From: G963665925 sp963676345
Lineage (GTDB): Bacteria > Bacillota > Clostridia > Peptostreptococcales > Acidaminobacteraceae
Assembly (NCBI GenBank): GCA_963676345.2
Contig: CAXXTS010000005.1
Span: 496,001-560,000 of the forward strand
Direction of reading: 5' to 3'
DNA length: 64,000 bases
Positions 53,055-60,786 of this stretch are shown in pieces; position 1 is the first letter of the stretch; each line of letters starts with the position of its first letter. The position numbers were made by a program, and so were the translations under genes. The notes under the pieces are model-generated. The model was not told the DNA's origin. It did no database searches and saw only the letters and a list, made by a program, of their open reading frames with translations.

Positions 53055-53084
53055 TTGTATAAGCTTGGTGATATATGATATAAT
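53055..53084 (+). promoter_or_regulatory. Promoter of the DUF3793 gene
   Basis: TTGTAT, 18 bases, TATAAT, followed after six bases by the Fur box. Confidence 0.6.
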
Positions 53085-53090
53085 GAATAT

Positions 53091-53109
53091 GAAAATGATA
53101 ATCATTATC
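53091..53109 (+). promoter_or_regulatory. Fur box
   Basis: GAAAATGATAATCATTATC differs at one position from the 19-bp Fur consensus GATAATGATAATCATTATC. It covers the expected transcription start, so iron-loaded Fur should block the gene. Confidence 0.88.
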
Positions 53110-53128
53110 ATATAAAAGGGTGAGATAA

Positions 53129-53737
53129 ATGTCTAAAATTATTAAAACAAGACTCGAAGAAAACTCATGTAAAAACCAAGGTTGCCAAGAACATATGAAA
53201 TGGCTTGTTGAGACTTTAGGCCCTGTTATCTTGGGGGCAAAGCCAGCTGAGATTATCAGTTATCCAAAATTTGATTGTATGCGCTGTGAAAAGATTCAAG
53301 CAATTGATATGGGTTTCGAAAAGGCAATAAAAATCAAGTACTTGAAAATACCACAGGATAATGGGCAAATGAAAATCATATTTTATGATCCGGTGCATTT
53401 AAGCGAAGTACTTATGGATAAAAGAAATCGAAGTTTTCTAATATCCATTGGGTATCCGACAAATGGGACCATGGATATGTACTTGAAAATTCTTTCAGAA
53501 AAGATAAAGGGGGGCGTTTGTCCAGACGAGATAGGTGTATTTCTGGGCTACCCGCTAAAAGACGTTATCGGGTATATGGGACACCCATCCTTAAAACTTA
53601 CAAAGGTTCAGTATTGGCGTGTTTATGGTGACGAACGTATTTCAGATGAAAAATACAAGCAAATCCAATTGAAAAAAGACGAAATGCGCTGCATGATGAA
53701 CGAGAATTCTTTATCATGTGTCCTTAAAGCGATATAA
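53129..53737 (+). CDS. DUF3793 family protein, iron-regulated
   Basis: 202 residues. The pattern HMKWLVETLGPVILGAKPAEII, then GVCPDEIGVFLGYPLKDVIGYMGH, is that of DUF3793 proteins, often found in Clostridia near iron or heme genes. Several Cys (CKNQGC, CMRCEK) could bind metal. The function is not known; the Fur box right at the promoter places it in the iron-starvation response. A possible role in iron or heme handling, or as a flavodoxin companion, is inference only. Confidence 0.8.
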   Translation: MSKIIKTRLEENSCKNQGCQEHMKWLVETLGPVILGAKPAEIISYPKFDCMRCEKIQAIDMGFEKAIKIKYLKIPQDNGQMKIIFYDPVHLSEVLMDKRNRSFLISIGYPTNGTMDMYLKILSEKIKGGVCPDEIGVFLGYPLKDVIGYMGHPSLKLTKVQYWRVYGDERISDEKYKQIQLKKDEMRCMMNENSLSCVLKAI

Positions 53738-53778
53738 TAGTATACAGAGGTAAAATGTAGACTATTATGAGGTGACTG

Positions 53779-54723
53779 ATGTTGAAGAAAGTAATTTTAG
53801 ATGTGGACACAGGAATTGATGATGCAATAGGCATTATGTTGGCATGTGCATCAGATGAACTTGATATACAGGCAATTACGACGGTTTCTGGAAATATTGA
53901 TTTAGAGTCGGCAACACGCAATACGCTGCGTGTACTTAAGTTGATTGGCAAAGAAGACATTGATGTTTATGCTGGTGAAAAAGCGCCTCTTAAACGCAAG
54001 GTGCGCTATGCTACCGAAATTCATGGTACAACGGGTTTGGCGGGTCAACTCACTGAAATGGATGTTGATGCTGCTTTAAGTCGTGTCTTAGAAAAGAAGG
54101 CACACGCGGTAGAGGCTATGATAGACATCATTGAAAGCAACAAGCATGAAATCACACTTGTTATGACTGGGCCTGAAACCAATTTTGCAAAGGCGATTGA
54201 GAAGAAGCCTGAGGTAGCCGAATGGGTAAAAGAGGTTATTATTATGGGTGGTGCAGGTCGCGTTCCTGGGAATGAATCACCAGTGGCTGAGTTTAACATC
54301 GCCATAGATCCAGAGGCTGCTTATGTTGTTTTCAATTCAAATGCTAAAGTCACTATGGTGGGGCTTGATGTGACAACACGCGCCCTTCTTACACGCGACC
54401 ATATTAAAGACATAGCAAATGAAACGGTTAGAGAATTTGTTCATGGTGCAACCTATGAGTACATGGAGCGTTTTCACGCTAAGCACGGCATACACGGCTG
54501 CTGTATGCATGACCCTCTGGCTGTATCACTGGCCGTTGATCCGTCGCTGGTTAAAACGGTTCATACTTATGTTGGTGTTGAAACAAAGAGCATGTACTGC
54601 GACGGTATGACCGTATGCGACATTGACAATCGCTGGGGCAATCCGCCAAATGTCCATGTTGCCCTAGATATACGTGTAGAAGATTTCATTAAGTTCCTAA
54701 CCGCTAGGTTAAGTACCCTTTAA
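53779..54723 (+). CDS. Nucleoside hydrolase (inosine/uridine-preferring type)
   Basis: 314 residues. The calcium-binding DVDTGIDDAIGIMLA at the N-terminus, VSGNIDLESATRNTLRVL, HGTTGLAG, IIMGGAGRVPGNESPVAEFNIAIDPEAAYVVF and the His/Asp of HDPLAVS-like CCMHDPLAVSLAVD fit the family. It splits nucleosides to base and ribose for salvage. The ATG follows GAGGTGACTG. It begins 41 bases after the DUF3793 stop, with a TATAAT (53734) in between, so it may have its own promoter. Confidence 0.92.
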   Translation: MLKKVILDVDTGIDDAIGIMLACASDELDIQAITTVSGNIDLESATRNTLRVLKLIGKEDIDVYAGEKAPLKRKVRYATEIHGTTGLAGQLTEMDVDAALSRVLEKKAHAVEAMIDIIESNKHEITLVMTGPETNFAKAIEKKPEVAEWVKEVIIMGGAGRVPGNESPVAEFNIAIDPEAAYVVFNSNAKVTMVGLDVTTRALLTRDHIKDIANETVREFVHGATYEYMERFHAKHGIHGCCMHDPLAVSLAVDPSLVKTVHTYVGVETKSMYCDGMTVCDIDNRWGNPPNVHVALDIRVEDFIKFLTARLSTL

Positions 54724-54871
54724 TTAAGGGTTAAGAATATGCAGCAGAGGTTTGCTGTCAAAAAAGACTTGACAAAAAGCGCCCATGAGCATAAATTCTT
54801 AGATAACAAGAAGTCATATGGCTTGCAAAATGTATTGTTCACTAAAAAAGTGACTTATTTCAAAAAACCTA

Positions 54872-54900
54872 TTGACAAGCTTGCAACAAGGCGTTATAAT
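54872..54900 (+). promoter_or_regulatory. Promoter of the cysK-cysE transcript
   Basis: TTGACA, 17 bases, TATAAT. The start of the T-box RNA should be near 54907. Confidence 0.85.
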
Positions 54901-54906
54901 CTGAAC

Positions 54907-55200
54907 TAAGTTAAATCCAATTAAAACACTAGGAAATGCAATGATGAAGGAAAGTAATCAGTGATTCTTATGAATCGTGTGGTTGTTTAGAGAGCGAGTG
55001 ATGGTGAAAATCTCGCGAATCCAGCTGATGAAGTGCCCTTCGGAGCTTCGCACCGAATATGAGTAGGCTGCGACGGGTTCTCCCGTTATAGAGATACGGC
55101 ATGTAAGTGCCTGAGAGGTGGATACAATTAGAGTGGAACCGCGGAGTATACAACTTCGTCTCTAGCAAATGCAAACGCATGCTATAGACGGAGTTTTTTT
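54907..55200 (+). ncRNA. T-box leader RNA, probably responding to tRNA-Cys
   Basis: The T-box antiterminator motif AGAGTGGAACCGCGG is at 55130-55144. It is followed by a terminator in which AACTTCGTCTCTAGC pairs with GCTATAGACGGAGTT and a T run. Upstream, AGAGAGCGAGTGATGGTGAAA and TCTCGC form the apical part of stem I, with GAGTAGG further on. A TGC (Cys) triplet at 55034-55036 on the 3' side of stem I is the likely specifier; another lies at 55069-55071. Uncharged tRNA-Cys should favour antitermination, raising cysteine synthesis. The Cys assignment rests mainly on the genes downstream. Confidence 0.88.
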
Positions 55201-55325
55201 ATTTTCGTGAAAGACAACAGAACATGTCTTCATACTATCTTTTGTGTTCAAATCTCAATGGATATCAGAAAAGTTTATATGAGGGATAGGCCCTCGAGCT
55301 ATCGATGTGATTGAGGAGGATACAC

Positions 55326-56243
55326 ATGATTTACAAAAATGCACTAGAAATGATAGGAAACACACCTGTAATTAAACTAAACGCCCTAACAGATGACAAA
55401 ATGGCGGACGTATACGTAAAGCTTGAAGGTGCAAATCCAGCAGGCTCAGTAAAAGATAGAGCAGCACTTGGTATGATTGAAGACGCTGAAGCACAAGGTG
55501 CTTTAAAATCAGGAATGACCATTGTAGAACCAACAAGTGGTAATACGGGAATTGCCATTGCAATGATCGGCAGCATGAAAGGCTACACTGTAAAAATAGT
55601 AATGCCTGAAACCATGAGTGTTGAACGTAGAAAAATGATTAAGGCATATGGTGCTGATTTAATTCTTACACCGGGTGGTCTGGGTATGCGTGGTGCAATT
55701 GACAAAGCAGAAGAAATGCTGGCTGAAGGAAATGTATTCATTCCATCGCAGTTTGACAACTACGCCAACCCAAATAAGCACTATGAAACAACAGGTGAAG
55801 AAATTTTTAAAGACATCCCTGAAATCGATGCATTCATCGCTGGTGTTGGTACTGGCGGTACAATAACAGGTGTTGGGAAAAAGCTAAAAGAACTCAAGCC
55901 AGACGTAAAGATTATCGCCTTAGAGCCAGCACAAAGTGATGTGCTTTCAGGTGGTTCGCCAGGGCCGCACAAAATTCAGGGCATTGGCGCGGGATTTGAA
56001 CCAGAAAACTATGAGGCTTCTACTGTAGATGAAGTGAGAACGATTGACCAAGAGGAAGTCTTTGAATTTGGCGTTCAGATTGCACGTAAAGAAGGACTGC
56101 TCTTAGGTATTTCATCGGTTGCCAATGTGGTTTCAGCACTGAAACTTGCTAGAGAACTGGGACCGGGTAAAAAAGTTGTCACACTTGCCGCAGATGGCGG
56201 AGAAAAATACCTTTCAACAGGTTTGTTTGGAAATGGAAACTAA
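55326..56243 (+). CDS. cysK: Cysteine synthase A (O-acetylserine sulfhydrylase)
   Basis: 305 residues. The pyridoxal-phosphate Lys is in PAGSVKDRAALGMI (about 42); PTSGNTGIAIAMIG, GVGTGGTITGVGKKLKE and GIGAGFEPENY are standard. It makes cysteine from O-acetylserine and sulfide. The ATG at 55326 follows GAGGAGGATACAC; the TTG at 55311 lies before that site. It is controlled by the T-box leader and is followed after 21 bases by the gene for the enzyme that makes its substrate. Confidence 0.96.
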   Translation: MIYKNALEMIGNTPVIKLNALTDDKMADVYVKLEGANPAGSVKDRAALGMIEDAEAQGALKSGMTIVEPTSGNTGIAIAMIGSMKGYTVKIVMPETMSVERRKMIKAYGADLILTPGGLGMRGAIDKAEEMLAEGNVFIPSQFDNYANPNKHYETTGEEIFKDIPEIDAFIAGVGTGGTITGVGKKLKELKPDVKIIALEPAQSDVLSGGSPGPHKIQGIGAGFEPENYEASTVDEVRTIDQEEVFEFGVQIARKEGLLLGISSVANVVSALKLARELGPGKKVVTLAADGGEKYLSTGLFGNGN

Positions 56244-56264
56244 GAAGCACATTTGGAGGTAACC

Positions 56265-56846
56265 ATGTTAAAGTCAGTTAAATCATATTTAAAGAATATT
56301 AAAGATAACGACCCCGCAGCACGCACGCTGCTAGAAGTTTTAATTTTATATCCGAGTGTACATGCTGTTGGTTTATACCGTGTAGCCAATGCTTTATGGA
56401 CAAGAAAATTTTTCTTTACAGCACGTCTGATTTCTCAAATTGGCCGCTTTTTCACAGGCATTGAAATCCACCCGGGCGCTACAATTGGTAAGAACCTTTT
56501 TATTGATCATGGCATGGGTGTAGTTGTGGGTGAAACAGCGGAGCTGGGCGATAATGTAACGCTTTATCAGGGCGTAACGCTTGGTGGAACAGGAAAAGAC
56601 ACAGGCAAGCGACACCCTACAATTGGATCAAATGTTGTCATTGGTTCTGGCGCAAAGGTTCTGGGTCCAATCTACATTGCGTCCGGCAGTAAAATTGGTG
56701 CAAACAGTGTTGTTTTAAAGGACACCAAGACCGATTCAACGGCTGTAGGTATACCGGCACGCCTAATTGGTGGAAAAGATTCAGCTGTTGTTGATATTGA
56801 ATCTTATAAAGAGGGTAAAACAATCTATAACGATATGGTGATATAG
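56265..56846 (+). CDS. cysE: Serine O-acetyltransferase
   Basis: 193 residues, the short form. The N-terminal helical part (NDPAARTLLEVLILYPSVHAVGLYRVANALW) is followed by a left-handed beta helix of hexapeptide repeats (IHPGATIGKNLFIDHGMGVVVGETAELGDNVTLYQGVTLGG, GKRHPTIGSNVVIGSGAKVLG). The His in DHGMG and the Asp/His pair near the N-terminal part are those used in catalysis. It acetylates serine with acetyl-CoA. The ATG at 56265 follows TTTGGAGGTAACC. It forms an operon with cysK. Confidence 0.95.
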   Translation: MLKSVKSYLKNIKDNDPAARTLLEVLILYPSVHAVGLYRVANALWTRKFFFTARLISQIGRFFTGIEIHPGATIGKNLFIDHGMGVVVGETAELGDNVTLYQGVTLGGTGKDTGKRHPTIGSNVVIGSGAKVLGPIYIASGSKIGANSVVLKDTKTDSTAVGIPARLIGGKDSAVVDIESYKEGKTIYNDMVI

Positions 56847-56956
56847 TATAGAATTAAGATCTTGACACAGTCAATGGCAAGCACAAATAGATATTTGCGT
56901 AAGGACCTTATCTAAACTGGCAATAAATCTTGTTGATGCTGGAAGAGAGGCGCGGT

Positions 56957-57592
56957 ATGTGCGGACGATTCTTTTTAGATGCAGATTTTGAAGATGTCAT
57001 GAGACATTACTTTGGCGAACCCAGAATCGCTAAAACAGACGCTAAAAATTTAACCTATGAAACCGGAGAATTCTTTCCATCAACAGATATACCGGTGATA
57101 CACAGAGGCAAAGAAGTGAAGCGAGCCATTCATATGATGAAATGGGGATTTGAACCTGCTTTTTTAAAGAAGCTTATCATCAATGCTCGTTCGGAAACAT
57201 TAGAGCAAAAGCCCATGTTTAAAGATGCTTTTGTGAGACGTCGGTGCCTAGTTCCGGCTTCCGGGTATTACGAATGGCACAATCAAAAAAAACATGCCAT
57301 TCGAGTAAAAGACAAGAGGATTATATCGCTGGCAGGTTTATATGACCGGTTTTTAGATAAAGACGGGAACGCATTTTGGGCGGTAACGCTCCTTACAAAA
57401 GATGCAAACGAAAGTATAAGTGCGGTACATGACCGAATGCCTGTGATTATTGATAAGGCCTCAGAAAGCATGTGGCTCTCAAAGGAATATCCACTAAATG
57501 CCTTAAAAGGTGTCATTGACTCAGCAAGCCCTCAGCTTGAGTACGAATCTGTACATGAAAATATGAATGAAGAACAACTGACTTTAATTTAA
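56957..57592 (+). CDS. SRAP-domain peptidase (YedK/HMCES family)
   Basis: 211 residues. The start must be at MCGRF, since the Cys at position 2 is the catalytic residue that binds abasic sites after removal of Met. Other conserved parts are INARSETLEQKPMFKDAFVRRRCLVPASGYYEWH and AVHDRMPVII with the active His. These proteins form a covalent link to abasic sites in single-stranded DNA and shield them. GAGAGG precedes the ATG. It is a single gene ending in a strong hairpin. Confidence 0.95.
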   Translation: MCGRFFLDADFEDVMRHYFGEPRIAKTDAKNLTYETGEFFPSTDIPVIHRGKEVKRAIHMMKWGFEPAFLKKLIINARSETLEQKPMFKDAFVRRRCLVPASGYYEWHNQKKHAIRVKDKRIISLAGLYDRFLDKDGNAFWAVTLLTKDANESISAVHDRMPVIIDKASESMWLSKEYPLNALKGVIDSASPQLEYESVHENMNEEQLTLI

Positions 57593-57593
57593 A

Positions 57594-57638
57594 AACCCGT
57601 ACAGGCTCTGCAAGTCGAGCAGAGCCTGTACGGGCTTT
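57594..57638. terminator. Strong hairpin terminator after the SRAP gene
   Basis: ACCCGTACAGGCTCTGC pairs perfectly with GCAGAGCCTGTACGGGC across a short loop, with A and T runs on both sides, so it may end transcripts from both directions. Confidence 0.85.
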
Positions 57639-57718
57639 GTGTTTATAGCTTCAATTCAAATTTCTAATTAATAGCCAATATACTTTTTATAGGCAGTACA
57701 CACGTTTTAATACTTGCA

Positions 57719-58918
57719 CTAAATACCGAGAAGTTCGTCCATCGAAGCGTCAATGACTTCAGCTAAACATTCTGGTTTTTTACCACCGCCTTGTGCAGTT
57801 ACTGGGCTTCCGCCTCCTCGTCCCTCCAGCTTTTCTATTGCTGGTGCAAAGAGCGTTTTCATGCTAAGCGGATCTAGGTCTTTGGAACGTGCATAAATCA
57901 GGCGAGAAGCATTGTCTTCTTTTAAGCCAAATAGGACAACCATTCCATCTTTTTCGCAAAGTGTAGAAGCCATTTGACGCACTTCAGAAAAGTCACGGTT
58001 CTCAAAAACCTTTCGGATGATTTTATATCCGTTAGAATGTTCAACAGCTTCGTTGACAAGTGCTTCAGCCTCGATAGAAGCCATCTCGCTTTGAAGCACC
58101 TTGATGTTTTTAGAGTAGGTCTTATTTTCCTCCAGCAGTTTTTCAATTTTAGAGGTGATTTCTTCTGGTTGAACTTTTAGAAGAGCAACGAGGTCATTTG
58201 CCAAATCGTTTTTAAAATGATAGTCTTGTTGAGCCCTTGTGCCAACGACAAACTGAGTTCTAATACCGCCCTTATAGCGGTCAATACGCTTAACTTTTAA
58301 AAGACCGAGCAAAGCTGTAGTTGGTGGGTGTGTGCCTCCGCAAGGTGTGCAATCAGCCCCTTTAATTTCAACGATGCGAATATTGTGTGCAACTTTAGGG
58401 CGTTTTCTCAGTGGGAGTGTATTAAGCGTTTCATCATCTGGAAATGCGCATACAATCTCAAGGTCAGATTGAATCCAGTCATTGACCATGGATTCAGCCT
58501 TAAGGATTTCTTCGTAGCTGAGTTCTTTGTCAAAATCGACAGTGAGGTTGTCTTCAGTTAAATGAAAACCAACAGTTTTTGCTTGATAAAGCTTCCATAC
58601 AGCAGCGGATAACATATGCTGTCCCGTATGCTGTTGCATGAGTTCTTTACGGCGTGGCCAGTCGAGTTTGCACTGCACCCTTTGACCTGTTTCAAAGGCC
58701 TTGTCAACCTGATGGTAAATGCGGCCTTCCTCTTTGAATACATAAGTAACCTGTGTATCGTCAATGTGTCCTTGATCAGATGGCTGTCCGCCGCCTTCTG
58801 GGTAGAATGCGGTTTGGTTTAGTTCTAAAATAAACCCATCCTCATTGGGCCTACAGCTTGTTACAGTGGCTTCAAAGGCTGTCATGAGGGGATGTTCTAA
58901 GTAGAGTTGTTCTGTCAT
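57719..58918 (-). CDS. alaX: AlaX-type alanyl-tRNA editing protein with DHHA1 domain
   Basis: 399 residues. The N-terminal part resembles the AlaRS second additional domain (NQTAFYPEGGGQPSDQGHI). Zinc ligands HTGQHMLSAA (about 95-104) and CTPCGGTHPPTT (about 194-205) form the editing site. The C-terminal DHHA1 domain ends with RGGGSPVTAQGGGKKPECL. It hydrolyses serine or glycine wrongly attached to tRNA-Ala in trans. This is the long AlaX-L form. The ATG follows AAGGAGCAAATT on the minus strand. It is alone on its strand. Confidence 0.92.
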   Translation of the reverse strand: MTEQLYLEHPLMTAFEATVTSCRPNEDGFILELNQTAFYPEGGGQPSDQGHIDDTQVTYVFKEEGRIYHQVDKAFETGQRVQCKLDWPRRKELMQQHTGQHMLSAAVWKLYQAKTVGFHLTEDNLTVDFDKELSYEEILKAESMVNDWIQSDLEIVCAFPDDETLNTLPLRKRPKVAHNIRIVEIKGADCTPCGGTHPPTTALLGLLKVKRIDRYKGGIRTQFVVGTRAQQDYHFKNDLANDLVALLKVQPEEITSKIEKLLEENKTYSKNIKVLQSEMASIEAEALVNEAVEHSNGYKIIRKVFENRDFSEVRQMASTLCEKDGMVVLFGLKEDNASRLIYARSKDLDPLSMKTLFAPAIEKLEGRGGGSPVTAQGGGKKPECLAEVIDASMDELLGI

Positions 58919-59083
58919 AATTTGCTCCTTTTATTCTTATTCATAGGAATATGGTAACATAACATGGCCAAATTTGTTTAGAGAACTTTAAATATTAGTG
59001 AATAAACCTTGAACTGCGGTTTGTTCACTAAATTTTGATGTATAATATTATATAAGTAAAGAATGATAAAGCAGAGGTGTAAA

Positions 59084-59992
59084 ATGGATTATTCAGTACA
59101 AATTCAAGAGGCAGCAGAGCGACTTTTATTTTGGGCTCTTGAAGAGGAACATGTTAAGTTGGTAGAGGACGCTACAAAGATATATTTAAAAGGCTCTGAA
59201 AGCGATAAAGACATGCAGGGGTTTAATGACTGGTTTATACATGATTACAGAACACAAGATGGAAAGAGTCTTGTCAAGTTGTATCTGGAAACAGAGACTG
59301 TGACAGATGAAGAAAAAGACGTCTTTAAGTCTATTGAAACCTCAGTGTACAGTGCTTTCGAGCGCATTGGTGTTCAAGACAAAATGCTTGTGAAGGACAT
59401 ATTCACAAAGCTAGATTACGTTTTTGATGAAGAATTTGGAAACGCCAGTGTTATGCTGATGCGCATCTATAAAATCGGATCTAAGCACATTGTCACAGAG
59501 CCGCCGGAGCATATGCCGGATCAATACAAACCTGTGCTGATTAAGGGCATGCTTGAGAAGTACAATGAGTACTGTCGACTCTTTATGCCTATGGAAATGT
59601 CCGATTTCATTAAGAAATATAGTCAGGTTCTGTACAGATTCCTAAATGTTATTGACAATACAGCAACTGAGCATGCGCTAGATGAAGACGAGTACGTTGT
59701 TTATCAGTCTCTCTATGTGGTTAAGGACTTAAAGGAAATATATAAGCGTTTTAAAGAGGCCAAGCATATGGAGCTTGCACTGGATGACGAAGCAGGGTCT
59801 GTGTTTAAACTTAAAAACAATCAGACACAAGAGGTTATTTCTGAAATTGTACTTGCGGATGACAAGGTGGAAATAGAATGCGTAAGCAGCGATCTATTAG
59901 AAGATGCAAAGGCTTACGTAGAGCGTATTCTAGACGATATTGGCGCCCATCTGCGCGACGAGATTGTAAATATTGATGATTTGATTGGATAA
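59084..59992 (+). CDS. Conserved-looking cytosolic protein of unknown function
   Basis: 302 residues, mostly helical, acidic, no signal peptide or membrane helix. I do not recognise a family. The N-terminus (MDYSVQIQEAAERLLFWALEEEH) and the tail (LLEDAKAYVERILDDIGAHLRDEIVNIDDLIG) are the most regular parts. The ATG at 59084 follows GCAGAGGTG; 59063 lacks a site. A TATAAT lies at 59040. The following gene starts about 110 bases on and may be in the same transcript. Confidence 0.6.
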   Translation: MDYSVQIQEAAERLLFWALEEEHVKLVEDATKIYLKGSESDKDMQGFNDWFIHDYRTQDGKSLVKLYLETETVTDEEKDVFKSIETSVYSAFERIGVQDKMLVKDIFTKLDYVFDEEFGNASVMLMRIYKIGSKHIVTEPPEHMPDQYKPVLIKGMLEKYNEYCRLFMPMEMSDFIKKYSQVLYRFLNVIDNTATEHALDEDEYVVYQSLYVVKDLKEIYKRFKEAKHMELALDDEAGSVFKLKNNQTQEVISEIVLADDKVEIECVSSDLLEDAKAYVERILDDIGAHLRDEIVNIDDLIG

Positions 59993-60101
59993 ATGTGTCG
60001 AAAACGTAGTATTAAAGAATTTGACAATTTATAAGTATGCGTGTAAAATATATCGATATACAAATGAAACAAGCAAGTTGAAAGAAAGGGGAAATGAACA
60101 A

Positions 60102-60536
60102 GTGATACTCGCAGCAAGCGATGTCTCAGACGTTCCCGAACCGGACGATCAGACCATAAGGCCGATCGCTTCAGAACGTCTAGAGAGAAACGACATTATT
60201 AACGACATTCGGACGCTTTTGGAGCAACACGATAATCCGGCCAATATCCTTCAGCAGTATATTGAAGAGGTAGAGGAGCGGATTGAAGAAGAAGGACGTA
60301 GCCAGCTTGAAATGGTGGATAAAGAAAGCATTAAGACCCTCATTGAAAGACACCCGTTCTTCAAAAATCCAAATAATTACCATATTCGTTTAATAACGAT
60401 CATGAAATACCTTAAGAAAAAAGGTGTAGATATTAACATACCTGATATGGATTTGCTCGTCGATGAGATTATTCAAACCATAGATGGTGTCAATAAAAAA
60501 GCATATGGTCAGTATTCGAGAGTCAAACACGGATAA
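60102..60536 (+). CDS. Small acidic protein of unknown function
   Basis: About 144 residues. Helical and charged, no membrane segment. The GTG at 60102 follows AAAGGGG by about ten bases; a TTG at 60078 is an alternative. The ATG at 60094 is in another frame and stops at once. The stretch IETLIERHPFFKNPNNYHIRLITIMKYLKKKGVDI-like middle part is the best conserved-looking piece. No family is recognised. A strong terminator follows, suggesting a unit with the gene at 59084. Confidence 0.55.
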   Translation: MILAASDVSDVPEPDDQTIRPIASERLERNDIINDIRTLLEQHDNPANILQQYIEEVEERIEEEGRSQLEMVDKESIKTLIERHPFFKNPNNYHIRLITIMKYLKKKGVDINIPDMDLLVDEIIQTIDGVNKKAYGQYSRVKHG

Positions 60537-60573
60537 TGATGAGTCGAATTGCCCTAAAGCAGTTCTTAATGGT

Positions 60574-60601
60574 AAAACCCCCGACAATTGTTGGGGGTTT
60601 T
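60574..60601 (+). terminator. Intrinsic terminator
   Basis: AAAACCCCCGACA pairs with TGTTGGGGGTTTT across a tiny loop. It ends the unit of two unknown genes. Confidence 0.92.
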
Positions 60602-60786
60602 AGTGTATATGGGATACATGTTGAACTTGGATGCATATACCTGTGATTGGCTAACAGATGTCAATGTATTTATACTGACAGGAGAGAATTTGAGTCCACT
60701 GGTTTTGCATATACAAAGAGTACGGTATTTGTAGTAAAATAGATGGGTAAGGGTTTAATTAGGCACAATTTAGCAGGAGCGATTTT

